From contig DCVA01000018.1 in the NCBI GenBank assembly GCA_002327925.1, positions 27,831 to 75,029 of the forward strand: a stretch of DNA of 47,199 bases, given 5' to 3'. Both the position numbers and the translations under genes were made by a program. Below the pieces are notes generated by a model. It was not told the origin of the DNA, ran no database searches, and saw nothing but the letters and a program-made list of their open reading frames with translations. Shown here in pieces: positions 33,725 to 40,029 of the stretch; positions within the stretch are counted from its first letter, which is position 1, and the number at the start of each line of letters is the position of its first letter. Origin of the DNA: Anaerolineales bacterium UBA2200 (lineage in GTDB: Bacteria > Chloroflexota > Anaerolineae > UBA2200).

Positions 33725-34915
33725 TCAGCTCTTTAGACTGGCTCTGATCTTCCGGTAGCTCTCGTACCTCATGCGCGAGATACTCCCCTGCTCCACCCCC
33801 GCCAGAACCGCGCAGCCCGGCTCGTGCAAGTGCGTACAGTCGGGGAAGCGGCAGGGTCCTGCGCCGGCCAGCTCCGGGTAGAAGGCGCACAGCTCGGAAG
33901 GAGCGAGACCGCTCAGGCCGAACTCGCGGATGCCCGGGGTATCGACGACCACTCCCTCATCCAGATGGATCAGAGAGGACTGGGTGGTGGTGTGGCGGCC
34001 CTCATGGTGGCGCGCGCTGGTCGCGGCGACGCGCATCGACAGGGACGGCTGGATGGCCTTGAGCAGGGATGACTTGCCCACGCCCGACAGGCCTGCCAAC
34101 ACTGTCTCGTGGCCTGCCAGGGCGCCCTTGAGCTCGGCCACGCCCAGCCCGGTGAGGGTGCTGGTGAAGATCACCCGGTAGCCCAGGTCGCGGTACGGCG
34201 CCAGTCTCCGGCGGCACTCGTCCAGATCCACCGCCAGGTCCACCTTGTTCAAGCAGATGATCGGTTTAAGGCCGTAGCGCTGCGCGGCGATGAGGTAGCG
34301 GTCGACGAGCTCGGGCCAAAAGCCCGGCTCCGCCCACGAGGCCACGGCCAGAAGCTGGTCGGCGTTGGCCACCAGCACCTGCTGGCGAGCGGCCGCAAAG
34401 ACGTCCGGACGCGCCAGCACCGAGCGCCGCTGCAGAATCGACTCGATGACGCCCTGCCCCGGTCCACCGAGTGCAACCCGCACCCGGTCGCCCACGGCGA
34501 TGGAATTGGTGTAACCGTGGTCGTCCGAGGAAAAGGCGCCGCGCAGGGTGCACAGCAGCACCCGGCCGTCTACCTCCACGCGGGCCAGGCCAGTGCTGAC
34601 CTCGATCACCAGGCCGGTGGGCAGGCTTGTCTCCTGCGGCTCCACCGGAGCGGCGCCGGCCCCGGCGTCCCCCTCCAGGCGTCTGGCGGCCAGATCCCAC
34701 AACTGCTTGCGGCGCTCTTGCTCGCCAACGGGGACCACGCGGTCGACGGCGGGCGCGGCGACGTCGTCCCAGTCCGCATCGTGATCGGGAAGCCAGTCCT
34801 TCTTGCGGACCATGGCCTCTTTGTGCCCACGCTTCTTCAGTCTGCGCACTTGCTGCTTCTGGCCGTACTCGGCCCATTCCTGCAGCATCTTTTTTACACG
34901 CTTCTCGTCTACCAA
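33725..34915 (-). CDS. rsgA: Ribosome small-subunit GTPase RsgA
   Basis: RsgA (YjeQ) is a circularly permuted GTPase that checks late 30S maturation. The product is 396 residues. A basic N-terminal extension (KRVKKMLQEWAEYGQKQQVRRLKKRG) precedes the OB fold (about 100-160). G4 NKVD then comes before G1 GLSGVGKSS and G3 DTPG, the permuted order diagnostic for RsgA. The C-terminal zinc site is CRFPDCTHLHEPGC. The TTG start at 34915 has GGAG 4 nt upstream. A terminator hairpin (34941-34978) and a 25-codon ORF with its own promoter lie directly upstream, so transcription may be attenuated. Confidence 0.93.
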   Translation of the reverse strand: MVDEKRVKKMLQEWAEYGQKQQVRRLKKRGHKEAMVRKKDWLPDHDADWDDVAAPAVDRVVPVGEQERRKQLWDLAARRLEGDAGAGAAPVEPQETSLPTGLVIEVSTGLARVEVDGRVLLCTLRGAFSSDDHGYTNSIAVGDRVRVALGGPGQGVIESILQRRSVLARPDVFAAARQQVLVANADQLLAVASWAEPGFWPELVDRYLIAAQRYGLKPIICLNKVDLAVDLDECRRRLAPYRDLGYRVIFTSTLTGLGVAELKGALAGHETVLAGLSGVGKSSLLKAIQPSLSMRVAATSARHHEGRHTTTQSSLIHLDEGVVVDTPGIREFGLSGLAPSELCAFYPELAGAGPCRFPDCTHLHEPGCAVLAGVEQGSISRMRYESYRKIRASLKS

Positions 34916-34940
34916 TTCTCCATCCTCCAGAGAAATGAAA

Positions 34941-34978
34941 AACCATGGGTTCGTGGCTGTAGCCGCCGACCCATGGTT
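34941..34978 (-). terminator. Intrinsic terminator upstream of rsgA
   Basis: AACCATGGGT (34941-34950) pairs with ACCCATGGTT (34969-34978), with a further GGC/GCC pairing inside. Read on the - strand it is followed by TTTTTCATTTCT. A second hairpin, TCAGAG-AAGA-CTCTGA (34988-35003), lies before it. It ends the small 35027-35104 transcript about 25 nt before the rsgA start. Confidence 0.7.
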
Positions 34979-35026
34979 GAGGAATGGTCAGAGAAGACTC
35001 TGATCTGTGTCAGGGAGTCCGGTTGA

Positions 35027-35104
35027 TTACGGAAGCACCCCTTGCAGAGACGTGCTACAGCCGGTTGATACGGTTTCGGGGGTCGTATTGACTTGGGCGG
35101 CCAT
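35027..35104 (-). CDS. 25-residue peptide upstream of rsgA
   Basis: A short ORF with a near-perfect ribosome site (AGAGGAGGTAA) before ATG 35104. The product begins MAAQVNTTPE, is rich in Thr, Ser and Val, has a single Cys (residue 16) and ends QGVLP. It has its own promoter (35152-35179) and is followed by two hairpins and a terminator, so it forms a complete small transcription unit. It could be a stand-alone small protein, a leader peptide for rsgA attenuation or a peptide precursor; no modifying enzyme is adjacent. No known family was recognised. Confidence 0.5.
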   Translation of the reverse strand: MAAQVNTTPETVSTGCSTSLQGVLP

Positions 35105-35151
35105 AACCTTACCTCCTCTGCAAAGGTATTCCCGCGCCTGCGGGTACAATT

Positions 35152-35179
35152 ATGATACAGGAAACTGGCGGTCTGTCAA
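35152..35179 (-). promoter_or_regulatory. Promoter of the 25-codon ORF / rsgA
   Basis: On the - strand TTGACA (35179-35174) and TATCAT (35157-35152) are 16 bases apart. A hairpin CCCGC-gcct-GCGGG (35131-35144) lies in the leader before the ribosome site. Confidence 0.65.
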
Positions 35180-35402
35180 GTGGCGAGCGGAGCCTGTCCC
35201 CGCTGCGCACCAAATGTAACGTGCACGGCCCACACTCTTCTTAGCGTGATGGCGCAGGCCGATATGGCGATGCAAGTCCCCGCGGTCCCAGGGGCGGATC
35301 CGGAATTGCCTGGCGGGCAGGTTACAGGCCAAAGTGTAGCCCGCTCCGGCGGGCCGGGTAACCTGGCCGCCTATCTCGCAGCGCACGTGTTGTTGTGCCT
35401 GG

Positions 35403-35915
35403 TACCTCCTGGGGCTCATCTATGCCTTTCTGTTTTTCGGAACAAGAGCTTGCGAGAATCTGGGCGTGGTGGCGGCCATCTTTGGCGGCATCGCCGTCAG
35501 CCAGATGCTGCCGGAGAAGGCGATACAGCAGTACAAGAAGCCCATCTTCTTCGTGGGCAACATCTTTCTCGGCCCGTTTATCTCTCTGAGCCTGGGCGGC
35601 CACATGTCTTTTGGCTCACTCTTGAGCTACCCCATTCTGATCCTTGCCATCATGGCCATTTCGCTATTGTCGCGCATGGGCGTATCCTATGTGCTGTTCA
35701 ACAAGCCGCTTGGAAAACGCCAGGCGCTGGTCCTGGGAATCGGGCTTACCAACAAATTCTGCACCAGCATCGTCAGCGAGAGCCTTCTGTTCACATCGGG
35801 GCTGATCGCACAGCCTCTTTATACCGCGATGATGGCTGCCTTTATTCTGCTCAAGCCCATCATCGTCGGCGTCTTTTCCAGAACTCTGGCTGTGACGAAG
35901 GATGCCATCCAGTGA
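35403..35915 (+). pseudogene. C-terminal fragment of a cation/proton antiporter
   Basis: From 35403 the frame reads YLLGLIYAFLFFGTRACENL, then LGVVAAIFGGIAVSQ, KPIFFVGNIFLGPFISLSLGG, ILILAIMAISLLSRMGVSYVLF, GKRQALVLGIGLTNKFCTS and LLKPIIVGVFSRTLA. These are several TM segments resembling the second half of CPA2-type Na+/H+ or K+/H+ antiporters. The first half (six or so TM segments) is missing: upstream the frame is open but unrelated in character. A GTG at 35466 could start a 149-residue product, but without the rest of the core it is unlikely to transport. Treated as a decayed gene. The stretch 35180-35402 holds no other recognisable gene. Confidence 0.6.
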
Positions 35916-36045
35916 TGATAGGCGCGATGCAGCGCGGCGCGGCTGCCCGGTCGAACCGGACGCGTTCGTTCGAACGGCAGACGTCGGCGTGCCTCGGCCG
36001 GGAAGGCACTGGTCCGCTCCATGCGATCCTATTTGGGAGGAAGGT

Positions 36046-36357
36046 ATGAACCTGCAGGTTGTGCAAACAGACAAACTGGCCGCCCCACTTGAGGCAGCGT
36101 CGGCAACTCCTACGCCCCTGATCAGGGCCCAGGGCGTGCAAACGCTGCTGCTCGACCTGGGCAGCGGGCAGTCAGTGGGACCCTGCGAGATGCGCAACAC
36201 CGTACTCTACTATGTCATCCGGGGTCGGGGACGTCTTGAGGTTGGCGATGAAGCGAGCGACCTGCGGGAGGGCACGCTGGCGGTTGTGGCTGCCGGCTCT
36301 GTGCGCCGCGTGTCGGCCATCGAGCCGATGCGCCTCCTGCTGGTGCAGATACCCTGA
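36046..36357 (+). CDS. Small cupin-fold protein
   Basis: The 103-residue product starts at ATG 36046 with GGGAGGAAGG upstream; the frame is open further left but lacks a ribosome site. The protein is a single beta-barrel of the cupin type: VQTLLLDLGSGQSVGP, then LYYVIRGRGRLEVGDEASDLREGTLAVVAAGSVRRVSAIEPMRLLLVQIP. The usual metal-binding His/Glu of cupin motif 1 are mostly absent, so a non-catalytic ligand-binding role is more likely. The PIG-L deacetylase gene follows 11 nt later, so the two probably share a transcript. Confidence 0.75.
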   Translation: MNLQVVQTDKLAAPLEAASATPTPLIRAQGVQTLLLDLGSGQSVGPCEMRNTVLYYVIRGRGRLEVGDEASDLREGTLAVVAAGSVRRVSAIEPMRLLLVQIP

Positions 36358-36368
36358 GGAGGGAGCCC

Positions 36369-37103
36369 GTGGCGAATCGTCCGCCTTTGCTCCTGGCGGT
36401 CTTGGCCCATCCTGATGATGAGACCTTTCGCTGCGGAGGCACTCTGGCGCTGCTGGGCAGACGCGGTGTTCGCGTACAGGTGCTGTGCGCCACACGGGGC
36501 GAGGCAGGAGTGCCAGCACTGGACCCCCAGCAAGCCGGCGCGCTTCGCCAGGCCGAGCTGGAGTGTGCCTGCCGGGCGCTGGGCATCGCCCCCCCTCTGT
36601 TCCTCAACCATCGCGACGGCACCCTGTCTCAGGTGGACGAGCGTCAGGCGGTAGATGAGATAGCGAGGCTGATCAGTTCCTTTCAGCCCGACGTGCTGCT
36701 GACGTGGCCGCCGGACGGGCTTTCTGGCCATGCGGACCACATCGCGGTCAGCCATTGGACTCGTCTGGCCCTGGAGCAGGCAACCGCTGCGGGCCATAGC
36801 GCCGACCTGTACCACATCGTTTTACCCCGGTCCGTGGCCCACGCTTTGCAGATGGCCCAGCTGCACACCGTCCCTGACGAGCAAGTGACCCTGACCGTGG
36901 ACGTGAGCAGCGTATGGGAGCACAAGATGGCAGCCATCGCCTGTCACCGAACGCAGGCGGGAGGCACTCCCATCTTGAGCGCGCCCGCCGAACGGCAGCG
37001 ACTGTTTCTGGGCATCGAGCACTTTCGCAGGGACCCGCCGCTGGGCGTGCCTGACCTGCTCGCTTCGCTGCTCGGAGCCGACACAGATCCGGTAACGGAC
37101 TGA
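36369..37103 (+). CDS. PIG-L family deacetylase
   Basis: The GTG start at 36369 has GAGGAGGGAG upstream; 244 residues. PIG-L/LmbE enzymes are zinc-dependent N-deacetylases acting on GlcNAc-type sugars, mycothiol/bacillithiol precursors or glycans. The zinc motif AHPDDE is at residues 13-18, with the third ligand in GHADH (about 120-124); FLNHRDGTLSQ and the DVLLTWPPDG strand also fit. The substrate cannot be told from sequence. No thiol-biosynthesis glycosyltransferase is nearby. Confidence 0.85.
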   Translation: MANRPPLLLAVLAHPDDETFRCGGTLALLGRRGVRVQVLCATRGEAGVPALDPQQAGALRQAELECACRALGIAPPLFLNHRDGTLSQVDERQAVDEIARLISSFQPDVLLTWPPDGLSGHADHIAVSHWTRLALEQATAAGHSADLYHIVLPRSVAHALQMAQLHTVPDEQVTLTVDVSSVWEHKMAAIACHRTQAGGTPILSAPAERQRLFLGIEHFRRDPPLGVPDLLASLLGADTDPVTD

Positions 37104-37247
37104 CCCCTGGCGCGCTGACGGCCAGCTCGTCGGCCACTGCCGCCAGGCAGGCTCTCTGGCGCGCCGCAAGAGCTGTCTGCACCGGCCCACAAGGGTGTCT
37201 GTGATTTGCCGTGGCGAACTGTCGGCTGCCGCCTCTGTCCGCACTCG

Positions 37248-37276
37248 TTGCCTCCCGCCGCCGAACGTGCTATGAT
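37248..37276 (+). promoter_or_regulatory. Promoter of the methyltransferase-HNH pair
   Basis: TTGCCT (37248-37253), 17 bases, TATGAT (37271-37276). Transcription would begin near 37283 with a 160-nt leader. The preceding 37104-37247 shows no gene. Confidence 0.55.
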
Positions 37277-37302
37277 TGCGTCAGTACTGCGCGACCCAAT
37301 TC

Positions 37303-37405
37303 GCTTGTGACAAGCAGAGGATCATTGAGCGAATCGCGCCACGAGCGACTCGCCTTGCTGTGAATCGGCACTATGGGACAAGTCCGGATAGCCCATATTG
37401 TCCCA
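37303..37405 (+). promoter_or_regulatory. Cluster of inverted repeats in the leader
   Basis: GCTTG-TGA-CAAGC (37303-37315) and TGGGACAA (37374-37381) with TTGTCCCA (37398-37405) are perfect inverted repeats. Overlapping the latter, TATGGG (37373-37378) can pair with CCCATA (37392-37397). The mutually exclusive pairings 40-70 nt before the methyltransferase start suggest a control site, as expected where methylase and nuclease levels must be balanced. Confidence 0.4.
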
Positions 37406-37443
37406 AAGCAACGTCGAGGAGACCCAGGGAAGGCAAGCGCGCT

Positions 37444-38628
37444 ATGGAAACCAAGCCGTTGAACCGAGGCCTGGACGCCGCGAGGCTGGCCAAGCAGGAC
37501 GAATTCTACACCCAGTACGTCGACATCCAGAAGGAGGTCGAGGCCTATCTGGAGTTCGACCCAGACACATTTCGCGGCAAGGTCATGTACTGCAACTGCG
37601 ATGACCCCTTTGAGAGCAACTTTTTCAAGTACTTTGCCGCCAACTTTAACCGGCTTGGCCTCAAGAAGCTGATCACCACCAGCTACGACGGCTCCCCCAT
37701 CGCCGGCCAGCTCAGCTTGTTCCCGGAATACGACGCGGGGAACGGCCAGCGACAGAGGCCCAAGGCCCTCGCCGTTATCCTGGAAGGCGTGCGAGACGAG
37801 GACGGCGACGGCGCGGCCAACGTGACCGACGTCGAGCTTTTCCTCAAGCGGAACAGAGCCGCCAGGATTGCGTTGAAAGGCGATGACAAGTACCCCGGCG
37901 GCGACTTTCGCAGCGCCGAGTGCGTCGAGCTCCTCACACAGGCGGACATCGTCGTAACCAACCCTCCTTTCCAGCTTTTCCGCGAGTACGTCGCACAGCT
38001 AGTGAAGCACGGCAAAAAGTTCCTGACCATTGGAAACACCAATGCGATCACCTATAAGGAGATCTTTCCGCTCATCAAGGACAACAAGCTATGGCTCGGC
38101 TGCACGAACTTTAACGTTGGGATGTTCTTTGTGGTGCCTGATCACTGGGAGCACTTTCATCACATCGACCAAGTGACGGGCAAGAAGATCGCACGTGTGT
38201 CTACTTCGTGTTGGTACACTAACCTGGACCACGGTCGCCGCCACAAGCCTCTGAGTCTGATGACTATGGCGGACAACCTAAAGTTCAGCAAACACAAGGA
38301 GATTAGGGGGAAGAAGGCCTACGACCGGTACTTCAACTACGACGCGATCGAAGTGCCCTTTACCGATGCGATTCCCAGCGACTACGACGGCATGATGGGT
38401 GTGCCGATCACCTTCCTCGACAAGTACAACCCACACCAATTCGAGATTCTCGGCTCAAACCTTACTGTTGGGACACCAATCTCAGACGTAGCAAGAAAAG
38501 GCTCATACGCACAAGGTGGTCCTAGCTTCTACATCGAGAATGGAAGTGGCACATATGATCGCGTCTACACGCGAATCGTTGTCCGTCACCGCCGCGTTGC
38601 CCGGCCCGCAGGAGGGACGAAGAAGTGA
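37444..38628 (+). CDS. EcoRI-type adenine-specific DNA methyltransferase
   Basis: The 394-residue product starts at ATG 37444; upstream in-frame codons precede the expected transcript structure. It resembles the M.EcoRI family of N6-adenine methyltransferases: DEFYTQYVDIQKEVEAYL near the N terminus, YCNCDDPFESNFFKYFAANF (about 49-68), the catalytic motif NPPF (173-176) after ADIVVT, and KFLTIGNTNAITYKEIFPLIK. It would methylate adenine within a short site and protect DNA from the partner nuclease. The stop overlaps the next start (GTGA). The leader and composition are slightly less GC-rich than neighbouring genes, consistent with transfer. Confidence 0.88.
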   Translation: METKPLNRGLDAARLAKQDEFYTQYVDIQKEVEAYLEFDPDTFRGKVMYCNCDDPFESNFFKYFAANFNRLGLKKLITTSYDGSPIAGQLSLFPEYDAGNGQRQRPKALAVILEGVRDEDGDGAANVTDVELFLKRNRAARIALKGDDKYPGGDFRSAECVELLTQADIVVTNPPFQLFREYVAQLVKHGKKFLTIGNTNAITYKEIFPLIKDNKLWLGCTNFNVGMFFVVPDHWEHFHHIDQVTGKKIARVSTSCWYTNLDHGRRHKPLSLMTMADNLKFSKHKEIRGKKAYDRYFNYDAIEVPFTDAIPSDYDGMMGVPITFLDKYNPHQFEILGSNLTVGTPISDVARKGSYAQGGPSFYIENGSGTYDRVYTRIVVRHRRVARPAGGTKK

Positions 38629-39794
38629 AGACCACGCTAAGAACCGACATCACCGTCGCCGACATCTGCGACGGGTTCCTGTACAACCAGTTGGAGGGCA
38701 AAGGCCTGTTCGGGCTGGGCGGAAAGCTCACCATCCAGCCAGAGTACCAGCGGAACTATTTCTACAAGGACATAGACGGGGGCAAGAAGGAACAGGCAGT
38801 GATCCACTCCCTGCTCAAGGGGTATCCGCTCGGGCTCATCTACTTCAACAAAGTCGCGGAGGACAGGTTCGAAGTACTGGACGGCCAGCAGCGTATCACC
38901 AGTTTCGGACGGTTCGTTACGGGCAAGTTCGCCATCATGGACAACGGCAATCCCATGTACTTTGACAGCCTGCCCGCCGACCAACAGGCCAGGATCCTGA
39001 ACTCGAGATTGCTGATCTACGAGTGCGAGGGCACAGAGACAGAGATCAAGCAGTGGTTTCAGACCATCAACATCGCGGGGGTGCCGCTCAACGACCAGGA
39101 GCTGCTGAACGCCATCTACTCGGGGCCGTTCGTGACGCTGGCCAAGGCCGAGTTCAGCAACAGCCAGAACGCGAACATCCAGAAATGGCGCGCGTACATC
39201 AAGGCCGAGGTGAACCGGCAGGGGTACCTGGAGCGGGCGCTGGACTGGGCGAGCAAAGGCCAGGTCGGCGCCTACCTGAGCGCTCATCGCAGCGACAACA
39301 ACATCAACCACTTGAAGACCTACTTCAACAGCGTGATCGACTGGGTTTCGACCGTGTTCGTTGACGTTCTCCCAGAAATGCGCGGATTGGAGTGGGGCAG
39401 ACTATACGAGGAGCACCACGGCAAAGCGTACGACCCAGACAAGGTGGCCGCCAACGTAAGGCGGCTCTACGCCGATCCCTACGTTAGCAAAAAGCGCGGA
39501 ATCTTTGAGTACATTCTCGGCGGCCAGCTAGATCCGAAGCTCCTGGAAGTGCGCATGTTCGACGATGCCACCAGGCACTCGGTCTACGAGAAGCAAACGA
39601 GCGCGGCAAAGGCAAAGGGCAAATCCAACTGCCCGCTCTGCGCCGTGGGGCACGACGAGAACAAGGGCAGGATCTACCGGTTCGACGAAATGGACGCAGA
39701 CCACGTTTCCGCCTGGAGCAAAGGCGGCGCCAGTTCGGCCAGGAACTGCCAGATGCTTTGCGCTACCCACAATCGGGCCAAAGGTAATCGATAA
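38625..39794 (+). CDS. DUF262-HNH endonuclease-like protein
   Basis: The GTG start overlaps the methyltransferase stop by 4 bases; 389 residues. The N-terminal DUF262 (ParB/GmrS-like) region has IQPEYQRNY (38-46) and the signature LDGQQR (85-90), a nucleotide-hydrolysing motif in related defence proteins. The last ~55 residues are an HNH nuclease with zinc-binding cysteines: CPLC, then MDADHVSAWSKGG and CQMLCATHNRAKGN. DUF262-HNH proteins paired with DNA methyltransferases act as restriction or modification-dependent nucleases; this is the probable restriction partner. Substrate and site are unknown. Confidence 0.85.
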   Translation: MKTTLRTDITVADICDGFLYNQLEGKGLFGLGGKLTIQPEYQRNYFYKDIDGGKKEQAVIHSLLKGYPLGLIYFNKVAEDRFEVLDGQQRITSFGRFVTGKFAIMDNGNPMYFDSLPADQQARILNSRLLIYECEGTETEIKQWFQTINIAGVPLNDQELLNAIYSGPFVTLAKAEFSNSQNANIQKWRAYIKAEVNRQGYLERALDWASKGQVGAYLSAHRSDNNINHLKTYFNSVIDWVSTVFVDVLPEMRGLEWGRLYEEHHGKAYDPDKVAANVRRLYADPYVSKKRGIFEYILGGQLDPKLLEVRMFDDATRHSVYEKQTSAAKAKGKSNCPLCAVGHDENKGRIYRFDEMDADHVSAWSKGGASSARNCQMLCATHNRAKGNR

Positions 39795-39965
39795 AATGGG
39801 CGCGCCAAAGCCCAAGCCGCTCCGGCGGCCACGCCCAGGAGCAAGCTGAAAGCCGCCCCCGCGCCAAAGACGGCAGAGCCCCTCTACTGCGGGCACTGCG
39901 GTGCGCTCAATCAGCCGCAGGACCGCTTCTGCACCCAGTGCGGCAAGCCCCTGCCGCGGGAGTAA
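39795..39965 (+). pseudogene. Zinc-ribbon gene remnant, in frame with the HNH gene
   Basis: Directly after the HNH stop (TAA 39792-39794) the same frame stays open for 56 codons: an Ala/Pro/Lys-rich linker (AQAAPAATPRSKLKAAPAPK) and a zinc ribbon with two CxxC pairs (YCGHCG, FCTQCGKPLP). There is no ATG, GTG or TTG start. It is either the 3' end of a host gene cut by insertion of the methyltransferase-HNH pair, or a C-terminal extension made by stop read-through. The ATG at 39796 is in another frame and gives only 17 codons. Confidence 0.5.
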
Positions 39966-40029
39966 GCGAAGGAAAACAGAGCGCGGCAGGCCGCCTGATC
40001 GGCCTGCCGCGCCCGAATGGAGGAGGGGG

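Noticed and set aside
36001..36045. Longer start for the cupin gene at 35902
   Set aside because: ATG 36046 has a strong GGGAGGAAGG site, and the upstream residues are Arg/Pro-rich without fold similarity.
35180..36049. 289-codon + strand frame across the antiporter fragment
   Set aside because: A different frame, overlapping it, shows clear TM segments and antiporter-like sequence; this one has no domain features or ribosome site.
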